A program made the position numbers and the translations under genes. 64,000 nt of DNA from Saccharomycopsis crataegensis. Taxonomy: Eukaryota; Ascomycota; Saccharomycetes; Ascoideales; Saccharomycopsidaceae. The stretch lies in contig NW_027043820.1 of the NCBI RefSeq assembly GCF_037102585.1, positions 1,150,501 to 1,214,500 of the forward strand. The letters run 5' to 3'. Position 1 is the stretch's first letter. Each line of letters begins with the position of its first letter. This document shows positions 11,046-20,965 of this stretch, piece after piece. The notes beneath the pieces were generated by a model. The model did not search any database. It was not told the DNA's origin and was given only the letters and a program-made list of their open reading frames with translations.

Positions 11046-11942
11046 CTAGTTTTGTTTGACCCACTTGACAGCATTTTTGCTAAATAAATAAGAGCTTCCT
11101 CCAAGGACAGTGGTGAACCCAACAAAGTAGCCATAATACTCGAAGAGCATGTTCATCAACGATAGAGTATCAACATCACCGATAGTTGGCTCAACAACGG
11201 GCTTGAATATGGCTAACACTACATAGACCATTTGAAATGCCGTATTGTACTTCGAGATTGTAGTAGGAAAGACTTTAACGCTGGGTATGCTGAAGTCCCA
11301 ATATCTCATAAATGTCTTTGGCGGTGGTAACGACTTGTACCGAATAAATATGGCAGAGATCCCCATTAGAATATCTTTACCCAAGATTAAAACCGCCAAA
11401 TACATTGGAAAATCATAGTTGGAAATCGCTAGAGACGTGGTAGTTATGATCATCAAAAGCTTGTCTGCCATTGGATCAATAATCGAACCGACAATTGTCT
11501 TCAAGTTATACTTTCTAGCAATGTAACCATCAACAAAATCAGTAATACATGAATAGATAAAAAATGGCAAGGCAAATGAAATCTGCTGCTTAACAATGAA
11601 GTACCCTATTAGTGGAGCTGCAGCTATTCTAGTTAAAGTGAGGAAGTTTGGTAAGGTGTAGATATTCTCATGCTTTGGAAGAATATTTTTTATTGGGGCT
11701 GATATTTTTGACTGTAAATCTTTTGATTTATTGATTAACTCTTTGGCTTTAAGCTTGCTAGATACTACTTTTGAGGAGATATTATGTGAATTCTGGGTTA
11801 TCAGCGAAGTTGTGAGACCTCGGTTAAATGACTGGCTTGCCTTAACGAAAAGGTTAAGATTGAAAGTCCGGGGAGCAAGTTGACTTTTCCCGAACCTTAG
11901 GGAAGTGACACCAAGCTTAGCCCAAACCCCTAAACCATTCAT
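11046..11942 (-). CDS. CRD1: CRD1, cardiolipin synthase
   Basis: Joins CDP-diacylglycerol and phosphatidylglycerol to make cardiolipin in the mitochondrial inner membrane. The CDP-alcohol phosphatidyltransferase motif is complete: D135-x2-D138-G-x2-A-R, then D156-x3-D160 (in TDFVDGYIARKYNLK and IIDPMAD). The first 80 residues are basic and lack acidic residues early on (RFGKSQLAPRT), fitting a mitochondrial presequence, and several membrane helices follow. The 298 residues are close to the S. cerevisiae protein (283). It lies head-to-tail with PCD1. Confidence 0.95.
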   Translation of the reverse strand: MNGLGVWAKLGVTSLRFGKSQLAPRTFNLNLFVKASQSFNRGLTTSLITQNSHNISSKVVSSKLKAKELINKSKDLQSKISAPIKNILPKHENIYTLPNFLTLTRIAAAPLIGYFIVKQQISFALPFFIYSCITDFVDGYIARKYNLKTIVGSIIDPMADKLLMIITTTSLAISNYDFPMYLAVLILGKDILMGISAIFIRYKSLPPPKTFMRYWDFSIPSVKVFPTTISKYNTAFQMVYVVLAIFKPVVEPTIGDVDTLSLMNMLFEYYGYFVGFTTVLGGSSYLFSKNAVKWVKQN

Positions 11943-12218
11943 TTTTCACGCTAGCTTTTCTATTATATTTGTCTATGTATTTGGTCCTGAATGTATGACG
12001 CCGTCTAAGAAACTGGAAATTTCCGCTTTTTTTTTTTTTTTTTTCGTAGATTTTTTTTGATTTCTACGATGTCTGTCTGTCTGTTCCCCGGGACATATTT
12101 ATCAAAAACCCCCCGCAAAATATAAATAAATATTACAACTAGATCTTACAACTGTAAAAATAAGAACAAAACGGTATCAGATGATATGAAAAGATTAATA
12201 ACCAACATACATAACTGC

Positions 12219-13826
12219 TCATCTAGCAAAAGTAATATCATCGATTCTCAAAATCGACTTGACACACTCACTGGCAAGAGTAATGGCACTAATATTGACC
12301 AAAACTGGTTGCAAAACATTTTCAGTGAAAGTGTTGCTAGCACCAGATCTTCTCACTGATATACCAGCGTATTTTTCCCCATTTTCGTGCTTGTTTCTCA
12401 ATTCAGTAACCACATTTATACTATTCAAACCAGCATTTTCCGCCAAAATTACTGGAATGATTTCCAAAGCTTCTGCGTACCCCTTGAAGCAGAAAGCTTC
12501 AGTTCCTGGTAACTCTCTAGAAAGCTTTAATAATTGTCGGGAAACTTCAATTTCTGGAGCTCCGCCACCAGCGATCAAACCTCTTTCTTTAACGATACAA
12601 CGAATAACACACAAGGCATCGTGGATAGATCTTTCGGTTTCATCCAAAACTAAGTTATTAGCACCTCTCACTATGACTGATACGGTATTCGAAGTGCTTT
12701 GCTTGATACCAGTAATCTTAACGATTTTAGATCCATTAGAGTCTGTTTCTTCGATCAAATCGGCTTGACCTAATTTGTCTTCAGTGAAAGAATCAATGTC
12801 CGCAATTGGTTTGCAGCCCAAAGATTTGGCAATGAATTCAACTTCGTCTCTTTCAATCTCCTTAATGGCCATAATATTCAACTTCGACAAAAAGTGTAAC
12901 GCTAAGTCGTTAACCGCATCTCTCAAAATAGATTTTTGGATCAACAATACATTACATTTGGATTTTTTGATCTTCTTGCACATATTCAACAAATAGGCTC
13001 TTTCTTCTTTCAATATTTTATCCATCTGTCTGTAATCGTTAATCACTATATTGTTTTCCATGTCTGGTTTTGGAGGTGACAACTGGAATTGAATCAACCC
13101 AATTTTCGCTTTTTCCACTCTGATTGGACCACCAGCAGATTTAATAGCATTTTGGTTCAATACAATCCCGTCGATCAATTCTGTGTCATCAATTGTGCCG
13201 CCCAATTTCTTAATAATTCTGATATCGTTCAAATCAACAGAGTATGGGTTATTAACACGATCATGAACTTTCAACACTGAGTCTACTGATAATGGAGCTA
13301 ACAAATTAGAATGTTGGGAAACAATCTTCGAAGACAAGGATGTCGAAGCAGCTTTTATCAAGGCTTCACGGTCATCCAAAGAAATCTTTTGAGCCATATC
13401 TAACAAGATCTCCACTGATTTTGCAGCAGCTCTTTGAAAAGATTCTGCTATTATGGTAGGGTGGATACCTTTCTTCAATAACTTCTCGGCAGCACCCAAT
13501 AAAGCACCAGTGACGACTACAACAGACGTGGTACCATCACCAGCTTCGACATCTTGAGCCTTAGAAACATCAACCAACATCTTGGCAGCAGGATGCAACA
13601 CTGCCATATGCTTCAAGATAGTATGACCATCATTGGAGATGATAATTTTCCCCTTGCCGGTCTTGATCATTTTATCCATACCTTTTGGACCAAGAGAAGT
13701 CTTGATGGCATCTGCCACTGCTCTTGCAGCCAAAATATTGGAGTTTCTCACCTCTTGTGGCTTTTCTTTATCCTTGAAGGTGGCATTTGAAGGCGCCGTT
13801 TTAGCGGCTGAAGCTGCGCTGGACAT
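12219..13826 (-). CDS. CCT4: CCT4, TCP-1 chaperonin delta subunit
   Basis: Subunit of the cytosolic TRiC/CCT chaperonin that folds actin, tubulin and other clients. The 535-residue protein carries the group II chaperonin ATP motifs [10 protein letters not shown] and [18 protein letters not shown], and near the C-terminus [11 protein letters not shown]. Paralogue assignment to delta rests on the N-terminal region ([20 protein letters not shown]) and [21 protein letters not shown]. cerevisiae Cct4 is 528 residues. Strong codon bias, with no CTG in the part checked, fits high expression. Confidence 0.96.
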   Translation of the reverse strand: MSSAASAAKTAPSNATFKDKEKPQEVRNSNILAARAVADAIKTSLGPKGMDKMIKTGKGKIIISNDGHTILKHMAVLHPAAKMLVDVSKAQDVEAGDGTTSVVVVTGALLGAAEKLLKKGIHPTIIAESFQRAAAKSVEILLDMAQKISLDDREALIKAASTSLSSKIVSQHSNLLAPLSVDSVLKVHDRVNNPYSVDLNDIRIIKKLGGTIDDTELIDGIVLNQNAIKSAGGPIRVEKAKIGLIQFQLSPPKPDMENNIVINDYRQMDKILKEERAYLLNMCKKIKKSKCNVLLIQKSILRDAVNDLALHFLSKLNIMAIKEIERDEVEFIAKSLGCKPIADIDSFTEDKLGQADLIEETDSNGSKIVKITGIKQSTSNTVSVIVRGANNLVLDETERSIHDALCVIRCIVKERGLIAGGGAPEIEVSRQLLKLSRELPGTEAFCFKGYAEALEIIPVILAENAGLNSINVVTELRNKHENGEKYAGISVRRSGASNTFTENVLQPVLVNISAITLASECVKSILRIDDITFAR

Positions 13827-13954
13827 TCTTTCAATTGCTTACTGAATAATTCTAGTCCTCTTTGCAATATTGCCTCTATTTACTTTCAAAAAAAATCAAT
13901 GAATTTTCCAAAGAGAAGAAAAAAAAAGGCCAATGTTATTATTACCCTCTTGTG

Positions 13955-13960
13955 CACGTG
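13955..13960. promoter_or_regulatory. CACGTG box upstream of CCT4
   Basis: CACGTG lies 129 bases upstream of the CCT4 ATG, in the short gap to HBS1. Candidate bHLH (Cbf1-type) site; inferred. Confidence 0.45.
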
Positions 13961-14078
13961 ATTTAACTCTAACACCTGGCAGATAAGGTTCCTCATGGTA
14001 GAACTGTTCGTTTGGCAAAAATTTATTCATTAATGATTTGTTTGTTTGCAAAAATATATTTTAATACAAGAGACTAAT

Positions 14079-16851
14079 TCATAAAAGTTCTAAAATTTTA
14101 CCGGCACCAATGGTTATTCCATCCCTTCTAAAGACAATTCTTCCCAATCTTTCATCATTTTCAAATGTCATTAAAGGAATTGGTCTTGGTAACTTAGTGC
14201 TTTCATCTATTAGCTTGACTTCCACAACTGCCCTCTTGTAAGAGCCTAAGTGCAAAATTCTCTTTTTCTTTTTCTTTTTCTTTTCACTATCAATCAAGTA
14301 AAGAAACTGGGTTATTTCTGCAGGTCTTTCTTGGCCGCCCGAGTGTACAAGAACCTTCGACCCCGGGAGCAATGGTATATCTCTCAAATCAAATAAATTC
14401 AATTCACAATTAAACTTTATAGTGGAAGCAATAACTCCAGCATCATCAACTGATACTTTCGAAAGTAAATCTCCAGATCGAACTAAATCGATGTTGCTCT
14501 TTAACTCGTCCTTTGCTTTCTTGTCCTTGAAAAACAAAAACACATTGTTGTCAAATTTTACTGTACAATCCCTTTCTTTATAGACTTCAATATCCTTACT
14601 AGCATCACTTTCTGGAGTTTTAATAGAGTCGATCTGCAATGGCAAACCACCTGGCGAAGAAATCACAGTCTCGCCAGTCTGAATAAATCCGGAATTAACT
14701 CTACCAGTAATAGAAAATTCTGAGGCTTGATGATAATCTGTACTGATATCAGAAATTTGAAACAAAAATTTCTCTTCGAAGATACTTTTGCTACTTTCAT
14801 TTGCTGCATGTAAAACTTTCGCCTCATTTTCTAAAATTTCCAACAATGTTGGTTTACAGTTAGGATACCAACTGGTCAAACTCTTAATGGTCGGCTTCTT
14901 CGAGACATTGGTTCCATCAATTCCTGAAACAGGAACAAATATCAACTGCTCTTGAGTGAAGCCAACATCATTCACCAAAAATTCTCTTAGTCTTTTTTCA
15001 ATATCATTGTACCTTTCTTCGTCATAATCGATCATGTCCAATTTGTTCATCACGATTACCAATTTTTTCATTCCCAATGAGTATGATAACAAAGCATGCT
15101 CCTTGGTTTGACCATCATAACTAAAACCGCTTTCAAAACCATCGTAGTTGGCATCAATAATTAACAAACCAATATCTGCCTGTGATAAACCCGAAATCAT
15201 TCTTGGAACATAATCCTTATGACCTGGTGCATCAATAATGATGAAATTGGCCTCGTTAGTATCCACTGCAGTAGTACAAATATCAACAGTAACCCCCCTT
15301 TGCCTTTCGTCGATAGTTTGATCCATTATCCATGCCAAGGCAAAAGATTTCTTACCTGCCCTTGCTGATTCATCCTCAAGTTTCTTGAGAAAATTTTTGT
15401 TCACTTTGTTAAGAGATTTTAAAAACATTCCCATCAAAGTGGACTTACCAGCATCAACATGCCCAATAACCGCAAATGACAAATTTGGCTTTTCATTGGA
15501 AAAAATGCTATCCAAATCCAATTTCTTCTTTGGTTTCGTTGGTTTTGGTATCTTTAGATTCTTGACACCCACAGTTATATCCTCCACAAGCTTCTTCTCT
15601 TTGATTTCTTCAGTATCCTTGTTTGAATTGGATACTTGGTTACCTTGTGCGCTAAGCACAATATCATCAGGACTAGGTTTGGTAAAATTGGCCTTGATCT
15701 TATTTCCACTTGAAACTATAAGTTTGTCGTTAGTTTTTAGCTTTGTCACTGGTAGATAAGTACTATGAAGAAAATTATCGAACTGATTGACTTTATTTTG
15801 AATAGAGGGGTTACTGGTTGAGTTTTTCACTGTAATTATGGAAAATGAGGAATTTGTGCTGCTCTTTAATAACTCATGCTTGAGGCTAAATTTGGAAAAT
15901 ATACTACCATAATCTGAGGAAATTGAACAAGGAAGTTCAAAGATATTTTCCTTCGCAGGTTGTATTGTTTTCATTAGATCCTCTTTTATTTCTTTTCCTA
16001 TTCCAAATTTCCTGGTGTCTACATTCACATCTTTCTTGCTGATCAACAATTCCTTTTGTTCTTTTTGTGGTGGTGCTATTCCTCTTCCTTTATTTAGTCG
16101 TAAGGCAGCCAACTTTGAAAGTTTTGAACCACCTTCTGGTTTCAGTTCCAAATTATCTAAATTATTATTGCCTCTTGAAACTTTGGGCTGGCTTGAGGTT
16201 TCATTCTTCAAACTGAGCCTATCTAAAATTGAAATGGATTTCAAATCCTTATTGCCATTCAGTCTGCTGGCGAGCCCACTCAATCCTACTTTACCCTCTG
16301 AAGAAGATTTTGACTTTTTGATTTTTGCCAATGCAGCAAGTTTGGATTCTTAAACTGTTAGCGAAACTGTTACTTCGTTTTGGTCATCTTTCTCAAAATA
16401 AAGTCGACAATCGCTAAACTGAAAATTTTCTTCCACATTTTCCTGATCCAAATGAAAAACAAAAAAAAAAGGTAGAAAAAGAAAAATAATGGCAAGTGGG
16501 ACAATTATATAACATACCTTTAGGTGCTGGTTTGCTGGATGGCTTTTTTTTGAATTTTTCTATAAAAATATATTAGTAATCTTATAAAGACTGGCTTTCC
16601 ACACTTCAGAATGGAGAAAAAAAAAACTCACTTTTCAAAGAGCTAATAGCCTCATCAACTTCCATATAACATTCCCAAATTTCGTTGTATATATCATCAT
16701 AAGTAAACCCTGTGTACTGCGACAATTCCTTCTTCACCTGAGGAATGAGTTCTTGAATCTTTTCATCGTCTTCTGGACTGATTTCATCACCTTCATCGTA
16801 GTCATCATTTGCATAATCATGCAAGTCGTCTTCCTCGAGGTAAGTTGCCAT
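14079..16851 (-). CDS. HBS1: HBS1/SKI7, Dom34-partner GTPase with SKI7-like motifs (three exons)
   Basis: Translational GTPase that works with Dom34 to rescue stalled ribosomes; in many fungi the same gene also makes the exosome-linking Ski7 protein. Exons are 16632-16851, 16518-16559 and 14079-16348 (843 residues). Intron 1 has donor GTGAGT and branch TACTAAT; intron 2 has donor GTATGT, branch CGCTAAC and a non-standard acceptor AAG, the only one that keeps the frame. Exon 1 encodes the HBS1_N domain. Exon 3 begins with repeated SKLAALA-like motifs and carries FTKPSPDDIVLSAQ at about 309-323, very like the FNRPSPDDIIQSAQ of Ski7. The GTPase follows: GHVDAGKST near 383, DAPGHKD, NKLD, then EF-Tu-like domains. 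A key feature is that both HBS1-specific and SKI7-specific parts survive in one gene. Confidence 0.92.
16349..16517 (-). other. HBS1/SKI7 intron 2 with a hidden in-frame open segment
   Basis: The intron is 169 bases. Its first half is pyrimidine-rich; its last 90 bases are not, and stay open in the frame of exon 3. They encode ENVEENFQFSDCRLYFEKDD and ten more residues before a TAA that overlaps the acceptor TTTAAG. Splicing to AAG removes the stop. Candidate alternative exon; see findings. Confidence 0.5.
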
Positions 16852-17095
16852 TCTTCTATACACTTTTTAGCTACTGAAATCCTGGAAAGTAGATGTTTGT
16901 TCCAAAATCGCAGAAGCACATTGATTTATTTGGTTGACACAGAAATTGTATTTATGATCTCGTGATCAGGCCGGGTAATATGTTCTTTGCATCCAGCTAA
17001 ACGTTACAGGGCTGACAATTACATTACACTAATGATTTATAATATATTATAATGTTGGATTGCTCTTTTAACGAAAAAGAAAAGAAGAAAAACTT

Positions 17096-20000
17096 TCATA
17101 TAGGTGGGTTGTTTCTGTGGAATTCAGATATTTCCTCGATTTTCAGAAGTTTTATATAGGTTTCCAGTTTGTCGATCTCCCCGGCCGAACTATTTCTTTT
17201 CCCATTGAATCTGCCTTTAAGATTGACGTTGACTCCTTTGAAAACATTTTTCAATATAGCCACTAAGACCTTCATTCTTTCACCATTTTTCATAAAATAT
17301 TTCAATAAGCTCTTCATCATAAGTGTCTCATTTCCTTTGCTTTCTCTCACTATTTCAATAAGCTTCTCTCTGGGAATTAGTAGGTTATTGAACATTAAAA
17401 GAATCTCAATTTGAGAGACCATCAATTCAATTTGCCTTTCCTCGTTATTTTCTGAAGATTCTTTTCTATTAGCTTCCCCATCTTTTTTTATCCAAATAGA
17501 AAGTTTTGATATCCTTGGTGATCTTATTGATACTTTTTCGTCCCAAAACTCCATAAATTGATACTTCTCAAGTCTGTTTATGAGTAACAAATCAATGCCA
17601 TAGGAATCATTTGAATTAGATAGATAATTTGTCCTGATTGATTGAAATCTGTATGTCTTGGATATGATCTCTTCCCAAAGTTGAAAATGCTTATCCGCAA
17701 GTCCAGTGTTCAAATTCAGTAAAGAACTACCGCTTTTCACCATCGACACTCTGGAGAGATCCTCCAAATCAAAATTTGCACTATCAGTTGCTTTCATTGA
17801 GCTATTTAAATACGATCCAATATTTCCTTCGTTTATTTTACCAAAGAAATTCTTCGGACTATTTGACTCAGGAAGAATTCCACTTTCATCGTTAATGTAC
17901 ATCCTTAAAAAAGGAAATTTAATTTGTTCATCAAAATCCTTTTGGGTCATGTCCCTAAGCTTATGCTCTAAAGACATCAAGTATTTGTTAATTTCATTCT
18001 CAAGAGCTTCAGGTTCATAGTTGCCACTAACAATCGATATATGGATGCCCGTTGTATTTCTATATATTCTTAGTCCTGCGGTAACCACATAACCCAATTG
18101 CTTATTTGAGCGAAGTTCAGTGATGGCGTCCAACGATACAAAAAAGCTAAGCAACTTTGTCAAAGTCCTATTCTTTGAATCATCCCTTAAACCTGTTTGG
18201 ATGAAGTACACTATACTGTTCGTGAAATCAGGACTAGATCTTTCAAAATAGTAATTATGACCCTGTTTGATGAAATGGGTGTTCGGACATTTATAGTTTA
18301 ATTCTTCTTTGGGAATGTGACCTCTAAAAAGATGATTGGTTAGAATATCAACTTGGCTAGATATTCTGAAAGCTTGTTCTTTCCCAACATCTCCCTGAAC
18401 AAATATATTTGTATACAATGAATTGTTTTCATTATGGAATATTTGGTGTACTAATTCTTCGATATCCTCGTAAGTATTATCACTGAGCTCTTCGAGTCGT
18501 CTTTCCAACTGAATGGAGTTCTCCTCCAACAACACCACTGATCCAGCAGTCGCTAACTGAAAGGAGTTTTGTTTGGCCAAATTTTCATAGAATTCTTTGA
18601 TCTTTGACCTCGATTTGAAATACAAGGCATCATCAATCACTGATGCGAATCTGTTTCTTTTGTATAATAGAAGCTCATTCAAAATCAAAGTAATCAATAA
18701 GTCTATCCTGGCAGAAAATCCGCCAACGATTATCCCAATTCTCAAATCATTTTTACTAGAAGTAGTTAGGTTCCAGCTATATCCTAGAGGTTCACTAGAA
18801 TGAAGTTTAGAGTATAATCTTGCACTTATGATTTCGCACAAGATTTCATTTGAAACTATTTGCTTCGCACTTGCCTTGGCTATACCAGTACTGACAATAT
18901 CAATAGATACTATCATCTTCCCTGAATATTTTAGTAAATGTTCGGGCTTGTAATAGATTTGATGGTGTCTATCTGATTCGAGTAATATCGGTGGACCTTC
19001 AAAAATACTATTTTTATTGTTGCTGAACCCTAAGGAATTCTTTGAGGATATCTTGAAACTTTCTTCAAATCTCCTGAGCACCAAATCATATTTTCTGGCA
19101 AATTCTGGAATAAATATATTTTTATTGAAAATTATTCTCATAGAATCGATTTCGGATTTAACTGAAATACCATCGATGCCTTTCAAGTAGTTGACATTGA
19201 TTTTGAAATATTTGTAAGAGAAACAGAAATGTGGATCCTCATAAAAGTCACTCCCTTGAATTGCAAATTGCTTGGAATATTCGTTGTAGTAGTCATCATC
19301 AATGAGGAATAGCTCATTGAAAGTCTTAATCAAATCCCCCTTACCATATACCAACAAATTGAAGTTATTATAATTAATATTTCCGACTACAAATTTGTAA
19401 AACTCCAAAGCTCTCTCTTCCCACCATTTTTTGGCATCATCATTTTCAGAGTGGAAGCCTTTGAATCCCTCAAAGTCATTCCAAGACGGCATACCTCTCA
19501 ATATCCATTTAGGTCCCAACATTCTCAAAGATTGCTGCAAATTCACAGAATAATCTGATACTTCATCCATTGATGTTTGATTTACGTCCAAATATAGGTA
19601 GTTTAGAAGGTCTATAGATAAAGCGTCAGACAAGTAGCTCGCCAAACTATCAATTATTTCCGATTTCTTTAGCTCTTTCTCCTCGAAAAATAGCTTGAAA
19701 GTCTCATTTATGGTCCTAAAAAACATTGAAATTATATGGTCGATATTTCTGGATCCTGTCTTCGTTAGCTTCAACTGGACAATCAAACAGTTTGATCCGA
19801 TTTTCAATTCAGAAATGAAACATTCCATACTTTGGATATAATTTTTTCTCTGAAGAAACTGATAAAATGTCGACCCAGAGCTCTCATCTCCTAATATTCT
19901 TACCATTATATCAGCAAAGAGAAGAGACTTCTTTGACTGATCAGCATCATCAGCATTATAATCTAATGGGAAAGCTAAACGAGTTATATTTTCTGTATTA

Positions 20001-20872
20001 GCCTTAATGACAAATTTGATGAAGATACATCTATTGAGCTGCTTTCTGTTAAACGGTTTAGTTTTGTGATCATAGCTCTCTCGGATATTCTGAAAGTCGG
20101 AAATATCTTCTTTTTCTTCCACGAAGTTGTATTGAGGGATCAGACCAAAACTTGATAGAACCAATTTTTGAATAAGATTGACGGACTGGGGACTCTTCAC
20201 TACCAAAGCAAACTTTCTTGGTTTATAATTACTATCAAAATAGGTGATTAAAGAGTCGCGTAGGGTACTTGTCGGGACTTTCAATAATGTGGACAAATTT
20301 CCTGTGGCAAATCTGCGGAAAACATTTCCTGGGCTGGCTTCTGAAAGTAATCTAAGTCCATGAAAAAGAATCTTTGTTAAATTTGTCTTGTTCCTGAGAT
20401 GCTCGTTGTCAATTGCCATCATCTCTTTCTTCATAAATGGCATGTTGAATGTTGGAGAACAAAAAGTATCCGAAAATACTTTCAAAGACTCATCCAAAAG
20501 TCTGAAATCATTATTTGGAGATTTCATTTGAAAATAAAAACACGTTATTTCCCCTGTAGTATAGGCGTTTAACATTCCTTCATTGGTGGATCCCACAAGT
20601 TTTTGTAAATGATTGGGTTTTGGATATTTCTTCGATCCTAAGAGAATCATATGCTCACAGAAATGAGCTAAGCCCGATATTTCATCTGGATCATTATAAG
20701 CACCAGAACATACTGACAATGATACAGCTGATGTATCTTCTGTTGGGTCTGATATTAAAAGTGTAAGTATTCCGTTTGATAATTGGATTAGCCTGTATGT
20801 TCTATTGCATAACCCGATAGGAATAAAGAGCTCATGTTCAAAGTTCCTGGTTTCAAACACCGTAGAATTCAT
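17096..20872 (-). CDS. AXL1: AXL1, insulinase-family (M16) protease
   Basis: Metalloprotease of the insulysin family that in S. cerevisiae trims a-factor precursor and marks axial bud sites. The inverted zinc motif HxxEH is intact at residues 70-74 (AHFCEHMILLGS), set in a block that matches Axl1 rather than Ste23 (NRTYRLIQLSNGILTLLISDPTE). A distinctive block SIVYFIQTGLRDDSKN also matches Axl1. Length is 1258 residues against 1208. ATG at 20872. The putative first exon of DRN1 begins only 94 bases upstream on the other strand, so the two genes must share a very short promoter. Confidence 0.92.
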   Translation of the reverse strand: MNSTVFETRNFEHELFIPIGLCNRTYRLIQLSNGILTLLISDPTEDTSAVSLSVCSGAYNDPDEISGLAHFCEHMILLGSKKYPKPNHLQKLVGSTNEGMLNAYTTGEITCFYFQMKSPNNDFRLLDESLKVFSDTFCSPTFNMPFMKKEMMAIDNEHLRNKTNLTKILFHGLRLLSEASPGNVFRRFATGNLSTLLKVPTSTLRDSLITYFDSNYKPRKFALVVKSPQSVNLIQKLVLSSFGLIPQYNFVEEKEDISDFQNIRESYDHKTKPFNRKQLNRCIFIKFVIKANTENITRLAFPLDYNADDADQSKKSLLFADIMVRILGDESSGSTFYQFLQRKNYIQSMECFISELKIGSNCLIVQLKLTKTGSRNIDHIISMFFRTINETFKLFFEEKELKKSEIIDSLASYLSDALSIDLLNYLYLDVNQTSMDEVSDYSVNLQQSLRMLGPKWILRGMPSWNDFEGFKGFHSENDDAKKWWEERALEFYKFVVGNINYNNFNLLVYGKGDLIKTFNELFLIDDDYYNEYSKQFAIQGSDFYEDPHFCFSYKYFKINVNYLKGIDGISVKSEIDSMRIIFNKNIFIPEFARKYDLVLRRFEESFKISSKNSLGFSNNKNSIFEGPPILLESDRHHQIYYKPEHLLKYSGKMIVSIDIVSTGIAKASAKQIVSNEILCEIISARLYSKLHSSEPLGYSWNLTTSSKNDLRIGIIVGGFSARIDLLITLILNELLLYKRNRFASVIDDALYFKSRSKIKEFYENLAKQNSFQLATAGSVVLLEENSIQLERRLEELSDNTYEDIEELVHQIFHNENNSLYTNIFVQGDVGKEQAFRISSQVDILTNHLFRGHIPKEELNYKCPNTHFIKQGHNYYFERSSPDFTNSIVYFIQTGLRDDSKNRTLTKLLSFFVSLDAITELRSNKQLGYVVTAGLRIYRNTTGIHISIVSGNYEPEALENEINKYLMSLEHKLRDMTQKDFDEQIKFPFLRMYINDESGILPESNSPKNFFGKINEGNIGSYLNSSMKATDSANFDLEDLSRVSMVKSGSSLLNLNTGLADKHFQLWEEIISKTYRFQSIRTNYLSNSNDSYGIDLLLINRLEKYQFMEFWDEKVSIRSPRISKLSIWIKKDGEANRKESSENNEERQIELMVSQIEILLMFNNLLIPREKLIEIVRESKGNETLMMKSLLKYFMKNGERMKVLVAILKNVFKGVNVNLKGRFNGKRNSSAGEIDKLETYIKLLKIEEISEFHRNNPPI

Positions 20873-20965
20873 ATTTTTTGTAGCATTTTGTCAAAAGCAA
20901 AATGAGATTGTTTTCGTGTTGATCAGCATTCCTTTTATCTAATTTGAGATTAGCCTCTGGCGGAG

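Noticed and set aside
12219-13826. CUG codon reassignment inferred from CTG scarcity in CCT4, VMA1 and KCS1
   Set aside because: Highly expressed yeast genes avoid CTG anyway, and CTG in RAD14 and NMD2 falls at hydrophobic positions, which favours leucine. It cannot be decided without alignments.
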